DNA of 64,000 bases from Micrasema longulum (taxonomy: Eukaryota; Arthropoda; Insecta; Trichoptera; Brachycentridae): contig JAGVSM010004272.1 of the NCBI GenBank assembly GCA_022494885.1, positions 1 to 64,000 of the forward strand, given 5' to 3'. Both the position numbers and the translations under genes were made by a program. The notes beneath the pieces were generated by a model that did not search any database, was not told the DNA's origin, and saw only the letters and a program-made list of their open reading frames with translations. Each line of letters begins with the position of its first letter. Position 1 is the stretch's first letter. Below are positions 33,385-44,365 of the stretch, one piece after another.

Positions 33385-36300
33385 CTACGTCGCATTCCTT
33401 CCGGCGGCGTTCTCCTCCACGATGTAGGCTACGGCGCAGCTCGCTTGCTCCGAGGCATCGGAAAATACGTGCAGCTCTACTGGCTGGCCATTGGCGCTCG
33501 ATACGCGCCGCGGTATAGCGCACTCGGTATTGCGTAATATGTCCACCCAAGTGCGCCATTTCTCTGCGTGTTCTTCATTCACTTGTTCGTCCCACTCTAT
33601 GTGGGAGCGCCACACATCTTGTAGCAGTATTCGTGGGCGTATTGTCAAACACCCTACGAAACCGAGTGGATCGAAAATGCTCATAACTTCACTTAGCATC
33701 TGCCGTTTTGTAGGCCTCTCTGTTGGAACCTCCCGTGACACTTTAAATTTAAATTGAAACTCGTCTGTCACCGGGTCCCATTTGATGCCGAGGACCCTCT
33801 CTGTCACGGAGGTTCCGCTAATTATTTCGCGTGCGCTTTTCCCTCTCAGACTTGAAGGAATCGCTTCCATTACGGAGGGATCATTACTCGCCCAATTCGC
33901 GAGGATGAATCCGCCCCGCCGTAGTAGTTCGCTGACATCGTGGCGCAGTTGTATCGCCTCTGTTGCACTGTCTACGGCATCCAGATAGTCGTCCATGTAG
34001 AATTTATTTCGCACAGCATCCCTGGCGGCGGCCATCTCTTGCCCGTGATCTTCTGCGACTTGATTTCTCACGTACTGTGCGCTGCTCGGTGAACACGCCG
34101 CGCCGAACGTCATCGACGTCATAATCATTTCCCGAATTTCTTCTTCGGGACTATCGCGCCAGAGGAACAGCTGCGCCCTCTGGTCTTCTTTTCTTATTTT
34201 AATTTTGAGAAACATCTCCCTTATATCTGCTGCCAGCGCGATCTTTCCCTCGCGAAATCGCATTATATTTCCCATAAGCGATGAGAGAAGGTCCGGGCCG
34301 TTGGCCAACATGTCGTTCAATGACTTCCCGTTGCAGCGGCTGGCGGCGTCAAATACTATCCGTATTTTATCCGGTTTATTCACGTTCGTCACTGCGAAAT
34401 GCGGCAAAAACCAAAGCCCACTCGCAGTGTCTTGTCTTTCAGCCAGCGTCAGGTCCCGGGCATACCCCTTGTCTAGATATTCTTTAATCTTTAACTTGTA
34501 AGCCGCGGCGAATTCACTGTTTTTACTGAACTTTTTCTCTATGCTTAAAAATCGATTCAGCGCTGTACGGCGATTATCCGGTAAACATATTCGATTGTCT
34601 TTCCACAGTAGCCCTGTCTCGTCCTGTCCTTGCGGTAGGAAACGTGTCGTGGCTCTCATGGTTTCTGTGGCTCGCGCCTCCTGACGCGATATCTTGGCTG
34701 TCGAACTTATACCTAAAGCGTCGACGGCGTAATTTTGTTTAACTAGATTTTCTAGTCTCTGTTCTGTACTAAGCGCCATTAGTATGCTGGCGTTAGTCTG
34801 GCGTGTCCGCCCACCGTGTATCACCTTTCCTAAGGCTGTCACTGAGGCGATGTATTCCCCGCATCTCCGTGCCTCTCTCGTCACTATGAGAGAGGCGTTA
34901 TCTTGGCCGATGAGTAACTGCGGGCACACTTGTCGCATCCTGCCTTCCCCTTCAATCACGGGCTGTAGCAGCAGACTCAGCTTCTGTATTGTGTTTGCGC
35001 GGAGAGTGAATAAATCTTCCGTAACTCCGCGCACTTTAATTGTGACTTTTCTTGATGCACTATCTGTTACGCACATTCCGCCGGCACCGTGGATTTTTAA
35101 TCCTCGAGTCTCTCCCGGCGCGCCGATGTCGTTTGCTATTTTTGCGTCAATCAACGTCACGGTTGATCCCTCATCTAGTAACGCGTACGCGTTCACTCGT
35201 CCTCGCGGACCACTTAACATGACGGGAATCACTTTTAGGAGGACCGGTTCCTCCCGAGCGTAGGTGCTCGTCACTATATTATTCGTCCGCGAACTGTGGC
35301 CGTAATCGTAGTTTCTTTCATTTGAACTCGCGGCGCGGGTTTCGTTCGCGGTCGGTCTGTTTCCCCCGGCGCCCGCCGCTGCAGGCGTGGTGCGGCGGGC
35401 ATTATTATCTGGCGCTCGTATATCGGCGCTAGACCGAGCTTCACTGATATCGGCACTATTTCTGTCGTGTAATGTCTTGTGATGTGTTCGGCGACATCCA
35501 TCGAGGCCGCACTTTTTTACATTTCTACACTTTATCGCCCGATGAGTGTTCGATAAACACGAAAAACACAAATTCTTTCGCTTCACTATGTCCCATCTTT
35601 CCTGAATACTACACTCTATGTATTCCTGGCACGTTTGTAGTAAATGTCCTCGTCCGCACAAAACACATGACGCTACACTTTTCCCGTTTCCCTCTGTTGA
35701 AATCACTGTATGCACTTGTTCTCGCTTCTGTGGCTTCTCGCGTTGTTTTCCGCTGTACACTTGCGGCTCTATTCCGCCGCCTATCATCGAAGATTCCGTT
35801 AAATCTTCCAAGAAGAGCGCGAAATCCTTCGCGGAGGGCATCACCCGGTTTCCTCTTCTGCTGTACCACCAGAGAGACTTCATGCACAGCGGTAACTTGC
35901 TCACTAGTTCACTTAGTAGTTGTGGCGTAGACATGTAATCGCCACCGAAGCCTTCTAAGGTCGCTATCGCGTTCCGAACTGCGCTAGACAGATCTACTAA
36001 TGCTTGCGTAGATCCGTCGTTCTGTATGCAGCGGAGCCTTCTCACTTTTTCCAACAAGGAAGACGCTACAATGTCCGGCTGGCCGTAGTGTAGCTCCAAC
36101 GTCTTCATTATCACCCTCACTTGGCTTGGATCCACTAGTAATGACGACACAGATTCTTTTGCCCGTCCTTTTAACGCACGCTGTAGACGCAGGAGGTTTT
36201 CTGGATCCGAAAGGCAGCACATCTCCGTCGACTGAGTGTACTGCGATTTGAAAGTAGCCCATTCCTGCGGCTCTCCGGCGAAGGCGGGTAGGTCCTTGGC

Positions 36301-36642
36301 AGTAGATTGGCGCGCTATCATGGCGCCGACTCTGCTAACGTCCTCTGGGGCTGAAGTCGGGCTTCTTCCTTGCGAAGCCTCTAGTAGAATCGCCATTTTT
36401 GACAGCACCGTCATGATGCCGTCCATATCCGTAGTACGCGGCGCGGGCTCGGGATTCGTCTCCAAGGGCACGCGTCGGTCTTGATCGTGTAGTGAAGCAC
36501 GGAGCGTTCGAACCTGCGTCCTCAGCCGCTGGACTGTATCTTCGGATGTGTCCGACTCGGCTGAGTCCTGATCTGTAGCAGGGTCTTCTCTCGGTTCCGT
36601 GCCTCCTCGACCCGAGCGGAGTGAAGGGGTTCTCGAAGTCAT
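33385..36642 (-). CDS. gag-pol: BEL/Pao Gag-Pol, N-terminal part: Gag, protease, RT, start of RNase H
   Basis: 1085 codons from the ATG at 36,642, which lies 48 bases inside the 5' LTR. Residues 1-100 are charged and low-complexity. About 100-320 is the Gag core (LPAFAGEP.EW..F..QY is a typical BEL start). Zinc-knuckle-like cysteines begin at CVLCGRGHLLQTC (about 325), CFSCLSNTHRAIKC (about 357) and CGLDGCRRTHH (about 378). The aspartic protease is marked by LLDEGSTVTLID (about 487). RT covers about 690-960, with IRIVFDAA, LAADIREMF and the catalytic YMDD at about 881. RNase H begins with HVFSDASEQASCAVAY (about 1056). The frame ends at a TAG (33,385-33,387) inside RNase H, and the sense reading continues in the same frame. 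Compared with relatives, a few residues may also be missing just before the stop. Confidence 0.92.
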   Translation of the reverse strand: MTSRTPSLRSGRGGTEPREDPATDQDSAESDTSEDTVQRLRTQVRTLRASLHDQDRRVPLETNPEPAPRTTDMDGIMTVLSKMAILLEASQGRSPTSAPEDVSRVGAMIARQSTAKDLPAFAGEPQEWATFKSQYTQSTEMCCLSDPENLLRLQRALKGRAKESVSSLLVDPSQVRVIMKTLELHYGQPDIVASSLLEKVRRLRCIQNDGSTQALVDLSSAVRNAIATLEGFGGDYMSTPQLLSELVSKLPLCMKSLWWYSRRGNRVMPSAKDFALFLEDLTESSMIGGGIEPQVYSGKQREKPQKREQVHTVISTEGNGKSVASCVLCGRGHLLQTCQEYIECSIQERWDIVKRKNLCFSCLSNTHRAIKCRNVKKCGLDGCRRTHHKTLHDRNSADISEARSSADIRAPDNNARRTTPAAAGAGGNRPTANETRAASSNERNYDYGHSSRTNNIVTSTYAREEPVLLKVIPVMLSGPRGRVNAYALLDEGSTVTLIDAKIANDIGAPGETRGLKIHGAGGMCVTDSASRKVTIKVRGVTEDLFTLRANTIQKLSLLLQPVIEGEGRMRQVCPQLLIGQDNASLIVTREARRCGEYIASVTALGKVIHGGRTRQTNASILMALSTEQRLENLVKQNYAVDALGISSTAKISRQEARATETMRATTRFLPQGQDETGLLWKDNRICLPDNRRTALNRFLSIEKKFSKNSEFAAAYKLKIKEYLDKGYARDLTLAERQDTASGLWFLPHFAVTNVNKPDKIRIVFDAASRCNGKSLNDMLANGPDLLSSLMGNIMRFREGKIALAADIREMFLKIKIRKEDQRAQLFLWRDSPEEEIREMIMTSMTFGAACSPSSAQYVRNQVAEDHGQEMAAARDAVRNKFYMDDYLDAVDSATEAIQLRHDVSELLRRGGFILANWASNDPSVMEAIPSSLRGKSAREIISGTSVTERVLGIKWDPVTDEFQFKFKVSREVPTERPTKRQMLSEVMSIFDPLGFVGCLTIRPRILLQDVWRSHIEWDEQVNEEHAEKWRTWVDILRNTECAIPRRVSSANGQPVELHVFSDASEQASCAVAYIVEENAAGRNAT

Positions 36643-36669
36643 CTCTAGGCGCTCTGCGATGAATATCCG

Positions 36670-36687
36670 GTTCTTCTCGAAGGACCA
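36670..36687 (-). other. primer-binding site
   Basis: On the minus strand TGGTCCTTCGAGAAGAAC begins three bases inside the 5' LTR. The leading TGG is complementary to the CCA end of a tRNA. The tRNA species is not determined. Confidence 0.65.
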
Positions 36688-36690
36688 ACT

Positions 36691-37570
36691 TGTAACAGAC
36701 GCGGCGGATCACTGCTTCGTCCGTAGCAATCGCGCCCGTCACAAGAACTGTATTTCTATAGGTGCTGGTGTCAAACGCAGAGTGGCCGGGCGTAGGCGGG
36801 CCTCGGCCGACGAACGATAAGCTCCGGGGAGGTATCGTCGCCTAGAGATCCCTACGGGGTCGCTAGCGAGTAGCGCTGGCGGCCGCAATCCTGAGTCAGG
36901 CAACCGGGTTGTAAGGCCGGTATCTCTCCGTCGGTGGGAACGGCGGGTGTGTTCCGGGGAAGTATCCAAGGGTCCAAATTATCCGGGGTCCAAAATCCAA
37001 TCCAAAGAGTATCCGAGTTCCAAGTCCAGGGGGTAGCGGTGTTCGAATCCAGGTGGCGATGAGGTCCGGTTTGAAGCGAGGTAGGGAGGTGAAGTGGAGA
37101 GTAGAAAGCCTTAGTAGTGTGGTGAGATGACTGACTTTATTTTTCCCCGGCGGGGCTATATATACAACATTTTGCCGTGCGGCGGTGGGCTAGGCCAATA
37201 GCGGGCGGTGCTAGGTTGACCAATCACGCGGCGAGAGAGATAGCGAGCACATTTGCCGGCTCTATCGGTCTCTCTCGCGCCACGTATAAGGTCCCCACCC
37301 TCCCGCTACCGGCCGCAGTTCCCCGCCGACCGCGCGGCGATCAACACTTATACAGAACAACATAAAAACACATTATGGGCATACAAATATTTTCATGAAT
37401 TCTAATCTATATGTGGGCTTCAGTATGGCGATCACCACCCCCGAAAGTGACAAATACTAGTCTTTATTGAGGAGGTGGTAGATCGCTTACACATACTGAA
37501 GCCTCCTATGCTACATTAAACCCCCAGGAAGGGCCGCCAAGTTGGTGCATGTACTTTTACGTCGGCAACA
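36691..37570 (-). repeat. BEL/Pao 5' LTR
   Basis: 880 bases, about 98-99 percent identical to the left LTR by eye. The TATA box lies at 37,157-37,164 and the initiator A at 37,132, the same spacing as in the other copy. A transcript from here would have a leader of about 490 bases before the Gag ATG. Confidence 0.95.
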
Positions 37571-37575
37571 ATAAC
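37571..37575. repeat. BEL/Pao target-site duplication, right
   Basis: ATAAC, matching 30,541-30,545. Confidence 0.9.
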
Positions 37576-38430
37576 TATCAAGTAATACAGGCAAAATAGT
37601 GTAACTGATATTCAAAAATTTTAAAATACACCGAAATATTATTGGATACAAAACTTTAAGGCAGACTTAGGAGTTAACACAAATGCTTTCGGATTTTTCG
37701 GATTATGTTACTCGTATATTGCATGACTGTCCCAAGTTCAAAAACGAGATATTAAACTACAAACAAACGTGCGCACGGTCTGGCGCATTTTTTTACCATC
37801 CAGAAGAAATAATGGGAAATAAGGACATTGCGAAAAGATAGATGGACATTTTGCGGACGCTGTTTGAAGTGAAAAAAATAATAATGAAAGCTAGATCCGT
37901 GAAAACAAACAAACAGATGACTGCTGCGTTGACAATGCATCAATTTTCATGCTATTCAATGTGTTGTACAGGTGTTTATTATTAAAATGTTTTATTTTTA
38001 CTATTATTTAAAATTTATTTACTCATTATTATCGTATTACATACATAAAATTACACATCTACACAACGTTGCGTTGACTATTTAACAAGGGTTATTTATC
38101 CCGTTTATAGCCAGTCAAAAAAAAAAGAAAAATAGTCAATTCATAGAAAATTTAAATAAAGGTAGTAAAATAAGTTAAATACGTACTGTAAAAATTACAC
38201 TGAAAAACACAGGAGTATTTGAAAACCCAGTAAAATGGTGTAGTAAAAACAGTAGTTGTATTATATATTATAATGTGCAAATCAGTGACCAATATTCAAA
38301 AGGCGATATATTTTTAATAATGTGAATTACTATTATTGTTTATAAAAACATTTTTCACTTTGTGGTATGGAATTTTACACTTGCATGTTTATAAATTTGT
38401 ATGAACCACCTTAATTTAGAGTTACACTTC
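37576..38430. other. A+T-rich stretch without recognised gene
   Basis: A 63-codon minus-strand frame at 37,752-37,943 has no motif. Nothing else is recognised. Confidence 0.5.
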
Positions 38431-38435
38431 GACCG

Positions 38436-38464
38436 GCTTCGAGGTTACTACCTCATCGTCAGGA
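38436..38464 (-). ncRNA. hammerhead-like motif, locus 2
   Basis: On the minus strand CTGACGA (38,462-38,456), one T, GAGGT, an AGTA loop, ACCTC, then GAAGC. The five-base stem is perfect. The last core base is G rather than A, which in a true hammerhead would need a compensating partner. It lies 20 bases before the long palindrome. Confidence 0.4.
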
Positions 38465-38482
38465 ATTAAACTAACTTATAAT

Positions 38483-38934
38483 TGATGTAATAACTTATAT
38501 TTCCATATAAGTTATTAATTTTGAAAATACTTGGTACACTTCCACTTATTTATTTTGACCAATTAGCGCTTTCACCCTCTAATGGGCATCTTCAGACTGG
38601 TGAATATTATACAGTGTAAGGGTAATTTATATAAAAATAAATATTATCTTAAGTGTAGGTACATTTAAAAATAATTTGAAAAATATACAATACGCAATAT
38701 TGCAGTGAAACAGATTGATATTGCGTATTGTATCTTTTTCAAATTATTTTTAAATGTACCTACACTTAAGATTATATTTATTTTTATATAAATTACCCTT
38801 ACACTGTATAATATTCACCAGTCTGAAGATGCCCATTAGAGGGTGAAAGCGCTAATTGGTCAAAATAAATAAGTGGAAGTGTACCGAGTATTTTTAAATT
38901 AATAACTTATATGGAAATATAAGTTATTACATCA
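38483..38934. repeat. 452-bp near-perfect palindrome
   Basis: The arm 38,483-38,700 is repeated inverted at 38,718-38,934 with about five differences, around a 17-base spacer. Each arm starts TGATGTAATAACTTATAT and contains CTAATGGGCATCTTCAG and a CCAATTAGCGCTTTC word. Within the right arm CTGAAGA (38,823-38,829), T, GCCC, loop, GGGT, GAAAGC repeat the hammerhead-like layout; the left arm has it reversed. Related fragments lie at 15,236 and 42,470. No protein frame is present. It may be a non-autonomous Penelope-like or foldback copy. Confidence 0.85.
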
Positions 38935-38949
38935 TTACAATGGAATTCC

Positions 38950-39139
38950 ATCGAGAATTGTCAATAAATAATTTAAATGAAATCACTTATAATTACTTGC
39001 ATTGCTCTTTATATTATAAAATATTGTATGAAAGAGACAAAATGAAACGAAGAGAGAGAAAGAAGGTAAAATGAAGTTTTTGATTAATGGCTTTACTAAT
39101 TTATAATAGTTCTAAATCGTCTAAACAAAAACCATTTTT
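38950..39139. other. spacer, nothing recognised
   Basis: No motif is seen. Confidence 0.45.
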
Positions 39140-39525
39140 ATTGACATGCAAACCCCGTTTTCTACACCCGTTTCTTAATTAAATTTATGGTTTTTGGTCA
39201 TCACTGTCATAAACCAACTAATTCGGTTTTAAAAAACTCCCTCTATATTCAAAATAAAAGTATTTTTCCAAGCTAACAGCAAGCAAATCAACGTTTGGGC
39301 AACAACCGGGCCTTAGCTTATCAACGCAGGATAACGAGATTTCACACACTTTTTTGGTTTTGCTTTGGCAACAGCAAATCACACAATGACGAAGCGAAAA
39401 TATTGAAATGTCACTAAGTAAATAGTTTATTGAAAATTCGAGTATCGAAAAAATGTTACTGAACTAGAACAATGGCAAGCAAGCCAATGTTTGGGCAGGA
39501 CAACGTTCGTCAGGTCCGCTAGTTT
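39140..39525 (-). mobile_element. Helitron-like copy, truncated, third example
   Basis: The end at 39,465-39,522 reads, reversed, CTAGCGGACCTGACGAACG, then TTGTCCTGCCCAAAC and GGCTTGCTTGCC, the terminus also found at 3665 and 63,915. A partial repeat of the same words (AATCAACGTTTGGGC) occurs at 39,287. AAACCCCGTTTTCTACACCC near 39,149 is also of the kind seen in such elements. Confidence 0.5.
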
Positions 39526-40164
39526 ACTATAAAATTATGAAAGAAAATGCATTATTGACTATTTTTTTATTTTTTTTGTTGTTACGTCCTCTTTCTCTCT
39601 GAATTTTGAAAAAAATACTCAATATATAAAATCAGAATTGAACGCGAGACCTTTTGCATGGTGGACAAATGCGCAGTCCGTTAGGCCACGAGGCGAACAA
39701 ATTGTTCAAAGCAACGCAATATTTGCTATATTTTAGATGTAGCGACTTGTCAGTAGGTAATTCATTACTGAACGGGGAACATCAAGCCAGTTTCCACGAG
39801 TTTTGAATGACATAATCAATTTAATGCATCCGAACTTTTTATGACATTTTAAGACACCGGATAAGCGGTCTCTGGAACCATTTGAATACAAAATTAGAGT
39901 CTGGAAACTCAAGGGCTATAAAGGATTCGGCACACTTGAAGTGTGTGATGAGCGCCTCTAGAGCTTGATAAACGCTTCGTCATAATATAACGTACGGTCA
40001 CCCCATAAATGAGGCAAGGATCCTTAAGCACACCCGAAACCACTTACGACCGCTCCATTTCGCTTGCAGCAGAATGATAGGGTTACCAAACGTTGAGAGA
40101 AAAACGTTGTTTTAAAAAATTTGAGTTGTATATTCCAATAAAATTTCCGGTTAAAAGAAAGTAT
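39526..40164. other. no gene; possible old SINE head and shared word
   Basis: 39,640-39,700 (ACGCGAGACCTTTTGCATGG ... CCACGAGGCG) looks like an isolated reversed S1 head. GGATCCTTAAGCACAC at 40,018 repeats 20,059. Nothing else is recognised. Confidence 0.45.
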
Positions 40165-40372
40165 TTGTATTAACAAATTACAACAGGGATGGAGAATGCC
40201 TTAAATAAGGAAATATGGAAGTCAAGGCATTTACAGGGCTTATGACCTGTCACTGTCTAGTTTAAGTGGCCACATTATCACTGTGTAACATTCATGATTT
40301 TGCCTATGTTTGAACATCCATATTTCTTCAATTCTTCAATTCTTCCATTTGTTGATTTTAGTGATGTTAAGT
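40165..40372 (-). repeat. family A repeat, reversed copy
   Basis: ATTACAACAGGGATGGAG, CATTTACAGGGCTTATGACC, GTGGCCACATTATCACTGTG and TTCTTCCATTTGTTGA follow the reversed order. Confidence 0.7.
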
Positions 40373-40394
40373 ATTTGTATTTATTGTATTTATT

Positions 40395-40628
40395 TATATA
40401 GAAGAGGCTCGGGTTCGATTCTTGACACTGTTGACATGAAACATTTATTTAAAAAGGTGTTTTTACACTACAATATTTCATAGTCCCTGGACTGGTACCT
40501 GAACCGTAAGACTGATCATTGATCATCTTACCTTTAAGTAACAAAAATGATCAAGATATTCTACCATTGGTGTACTAATGCGGCGCCCTATGCATCATTA
40601 GGTGCAGAAAGGGAAAAATGATGATAAA
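40395..40628 (+). mobile_element. SINE family S1, missing box A
   Basis: GGCTCGGGTTCGATTCTTGAC keeps box B. Then TTTAAAAAGGTGTTTTTACA, AATATTTCATAGTCCCTGG, ACTGGTACCTGAACCG, AATGCGGCGCCCTATGC and AGGTGCAGAAAGG lead to an ATGATGATAA end. Confidence 0.75.
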
Positions 40629-40654
40629 ACGAATAACGGTTTTATTTTATCAAC

Positions 40655-41485
40655 AATGTTTTGAGTTTGTCCACATAATACTAACAGATTCCTAGGGGGT
40701 TAAATCTAGTCCTTGTCTACAAAAGTTTGGACCATCTCAAAACATTCCTGACGAATCCACCTGGTCCAAAAAGAAGTATAATAATTGAAAAATATATTTT
40801 AAGGCGTTGCCTAGTATGTAGGTGAAATAATTCAATTAAATAAATCTCATCCGCAACAATAAAAGTTTCAGCTCTTAAACTTCACAAACGTCATAGATAG
40901 AAGATAGAAGAGTCAAAGGAATGTAGATGTTCAAATATAGGCAGAATAGAGAATGTTACATTGAAATATAAATATATATTTATAAAAGGGCTTCTTAAAC
41001 CAGCCAATGACAGGTCATAAACCCTATGGATGCATAGACTTCTATAATATTACCTTCTATAAAATGTTCTTCATATCTGTTGTAAAATGTAAAAATGAAC
41101 AGCTTCCTAAGGGGTTGAATCCAGTCTTTGTCTACAAAAATTTGGGCAAACTCAAAACATTATAAAATAATAAATCCACCTTGTTTAAGAAGAAGTATAA
41201 AAATTGAAAGATATTTTCAGGCGTTGCCTAGTATGTAGGTGGAATCATTCAATAAAATAAATCTCTCCCGTAACAATAAAGGTTTCAGCTCTTTTACTTT
41301 GCAAACGTCAACAGATGGAAGAGTCGAAGGAATGTAGATGTTAAAATATAAGCAGAATGGTGAATGTTGCACAGTGTGTAAAGTGGCCAGTTAAACCAGC
41401 CAATGACAGGTCATAAGCCCTGTGGATGCCTAGACTTTTTTATTCTCTTCTGTAAAATGTTCTTCATGTCTGTTGTAATATGGTT
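40655..41485 (+). repeat. family A, two units in tandem
   Basis: Equivalent points (CCTAGGGGG at about 40,690 and CCTAAGGGG at about 41,107; GGCGTTGCCTAGTATGTAGG at 40,803 and 41,221) show a head-to-tail duplication with a period of about 417 bases. In the first unit the dyad region is replaced by ATAAATATATATTTATAAA. The second unit keeps GCACAGTGTGTAAAGTGG. Confidence 0.8.
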
Positions 41486-42469
41486 TTATTTTATTTCATT
41501 CGAAAGATAGATCAAGTGCTTCGATACTGTCCTTTTAGTAATAGATCACAGCTGTGAATCATTAGTCAGGGACATTCATCGTTTGAATGTCACAGTCATC
41601 AATCTTCCACTTTTAATGTGTCAAGAATCAATCTTTTTTATCCCTCGCATCGCGAATCGTTTCAAATTGCATCGTTGATCGAGCGAGTACAGTAACAGTA
41701 GGTGGGTAATGCCCTTTGATATGAATAAATTCCAAAGTAAAAAACGTAACTCTTTTTTCAACTATTCTATCTTTTTGCGACATTAGTCCTGGCCGATTAC
41801 GTAACATTCGTTTCCTTTACTAATTTATCCTTACAGTACATACCTAACATAAAGATTTGTAAAAAAAACAACATTAGTATTCGGAACAAAATAAATACAA
41901 TTTCGAATTTTAGAAGCGTGGCGCATCGTTGTGATTTTTTTTATTTCTAATTGTTAAATAAATAAGAGTAAACTCTAGAATTCATCATCATCATTTTCTT
42001 TATGGCAAATTTAAGAAAAAGCAAAATATTTCGTTTGTTTGGTTGTTTTTAATACATTTAGTGTCAACAACCTCGAAGGGATTATTGAAGAAATAAACGA
42101 ACTTGTATTTTAAAGTTGATATAGTAAACAAACCTTGACAATGGCCTGATGACAACTCGTTGTAGGCCCTGCCTAGATTTCCATATAGTCTTATAGTAAA
42201 TTTTTACATTGATATCCATTTTCAATAAATAGATGTATCAAACAACTTCTCGAGAAAAGCGTTGTGAACAGAAAACCATTAAATATTTTATGAAAACTTA
42301 ATTTTCAACCCATTTTCAACGAAAACTAGTTGCACTTATTTTTTCATTTAAGAACTACGGAGAATTGGAACGTTCTCATTAAAACGTCAAAAAAATATCT
42401 GTTTATATATCTTTTATGTTTGATTATAATTATTTATTGACAATTATTGATAAAAATTCACTGTACATA
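41486..42469. other. A+T-rich stretch without recognised gene
   Basis: No coding motif is seen. Confidence 0.5.
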
Positions 42470-42630
42470 ATGATGTAATAACTTTTATTTACATATATGT
42501 TACGAACTAAAAATACTTAGTACACTTCCACTTATTTTATCGACTAATTTGCGCTTTCACCCTCTAATGGGCATCAACCAAGTATTTTTAATTATTTACT
42601 TTGTGTTAATATCAGTTATTACATCATTAT
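42470..42630. repeat. short member of the palindrome family
   Basis: The start ATGATGTAATAACTTTTATT and the end AGTTATTACATCATTATC are inverted to each other. Inside, ACACTTCCACTTATTTTAT and GCGCTTTCACCCTCTAATGG match 38,535-38,585. The centre of the palindrome is deleted. Confidence 0.75.
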
Positions 42631-44082
42631 CTTTATTTTTTTCATTTTATTTTTTAAAATACATATGTACGACCTAAACTAATTATTACTGATATATCAA
42701 AAAAATGTATGTAAAACAAACGAAACAAAAAAAGAACTATGTAGCAAAGACAAACAAGGGCCAAAAAACAAAAGCATGTAATATATTCAAGAGCGTGATC
42801 AACAAACGAGATATCGAGACAAGCCATGCTAATCCGTCTTCAACCAGTATTGAGTTAATTGCGAAGAGATCTAAGAAAAGCAGAAAAATCTATCCCGAAG
42901 AATTGCAAGTTGTGCGACGAATAATCTAAGCATTCTGGACATTGCGCTATTAAAACAAAAATTGATCTTTGAAGATTTGATAAATAGTAAATTTTGACTT
43001 CTGGTGACACGATTAGGAACATTGAAGGAAATCGGTTGCAACAGAGATGGACATAAGATTGGGCCGATGATGGATGATGTATGAAGTTTTTTATTATTTT
43101 AGACATCATAGTGAAAGGGGTCTAACAAGTTTTATTTTGGATCACATTGAACGTAAAAAATATTTAAAAAAAAATTCATACTACTTTTGGCCCTCAACTG
43201 ATGTTTGAAGTTTATAACTTTCTGAATATTTTGTCCAATATCTATATTGTTAGAATTATTTTTATAAGTAAGGATATAACTCACATTACAAATTCGAACA
43301 CGTTTTAAAACTACTGAAATACAAAAAGTTTACACTCCGCGGAACTGATTCCGTTGAGCGCCTGGATAATATTGACGAAAACAACGGCTCATTAAAACAA
43401 TGCTTCTCATTTATAACAAAACAAAATGCAACGCTCTTAGATGCTTATTAAATAAGGTTTTATGTACATTATAAAATTTATTTGGACTGGTTCTTATTAA
43501 AATACGAAATGACCGCCGGTTTAGCGCAAAAAAAATACTTTTTCAAAAACTTCAACCTCCGGTCGAGGGCCAAAAATAGTATTATAAATTTTTAAAATAT
43601 TATTTGCATTCTGAATAATTCAAAAGGCAACTTTTAAGACCCCTCGCATTTTAAAATTCGGAAAAAAAAAATATCGGCCCACCCTAATGGACATCACAAA
43701 GAGTTTTGAAAATGCATATAAGGTCATTCTATCGACGATAGTGTAATAATATTTTAAAATAAACTTGTTACAGCGTTTTTTTTAAACTAGCTACTAGCTA
43801 TGACAATTAAATCTCAAAAGACTAATATCTCAACAAAAACGAAGGGATTATTCGCTTTAGATGAATATTTTTTAGGAAAAAAAAAATAAAGCTGGGTTTA
43901 GGACATATTTTGTTCTCATTTTTGTCTTCTTTATTGTTTTTTTATTATTTCCTCAATTATCCCTTCAAATCAATTAAAAAATTTTTTTTTTTTTGTTTTA
44001 AAGAATCATCAAAATTTTTCAGTTTTGTGGCTATTTGGAACCGTTAACATCTGCGTTAATAAAAAAATATCAATTAACTTGT
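42631..44082. other. no gene recognised
   Basis: A 74-codon lysine-rich frame at 42,705-42,929 has no motif that I recognise. The rest is A+T-rich. Confidence 0.45.
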
Positions 44083-44160
44083 GATAAAATATGGTTCAAA
44101 GTGGGTTTGAAGTTCGAACTTCAGATCAATAAATACGTTACTCTACCACGTGACCTAAAA
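44083..44160 (-). mobile_element. SINE family S3 head, decayed
   Basis: AGTGGGTTTGAAGTTCGAAC, TTCAGATCAATAAATACG and TACCACGTGACC follow the reversed S3 head. Confidence 0.4.
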
Positions 44161-44365
44161 CTTTTTTTTCGTATTTATAATGCAATACTAACGATTTTTC
44201 CCTCAATTGGACTGGGTGTTGTGGTGTAATATTTATAACTTCCTTCCATATCCTTTCTTTCTCACCTGCTGAAAAGGCCGTATAACCGAATTCTAGCGGG
44301 TTATTCCTTAAAAAAATATATTCAAAAGTTGTAAGCTACATTTTCATATAAAAGATATCACTATC

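Larger units (their letters stand above)
30546..37570 (-). mobile_element. BEL/Pao LTR retrotransposon, near-complete
   Basis: The 7025-base element lies between 5-base duplications ATAAC. In minus-strand order it has the 5' LTR, a primer site, gag, protease, reverse transcriptase, RNase H, integrase, a polypurine tract and the 3' LTR. The integrase follows RNase H and the proteins match the BEL/Pao plan rather than Ty1/copia. No envelope-like frame is present. The element is much richer in G+C than the DNA around it. The LTRs differ at only about ten places, so the insertion is recent. One in-frame stop in pol (33,385-33,387) is the only clear lesion that I see. Confidence 0.95.

Noticed and set aside
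34784..35938. Plus-strand open frames of 100-160 codons over BEL/Pao gag-pol
   Set aside because: They are antisense to intact Gag and protease motifs in a G+C-rich region, where chance open frames are common.
42705..42929. Lysine-rich small protein gene
   Set aside because: A+T-rich surroundings give many lysine codons; no motif, no promoter evidence.
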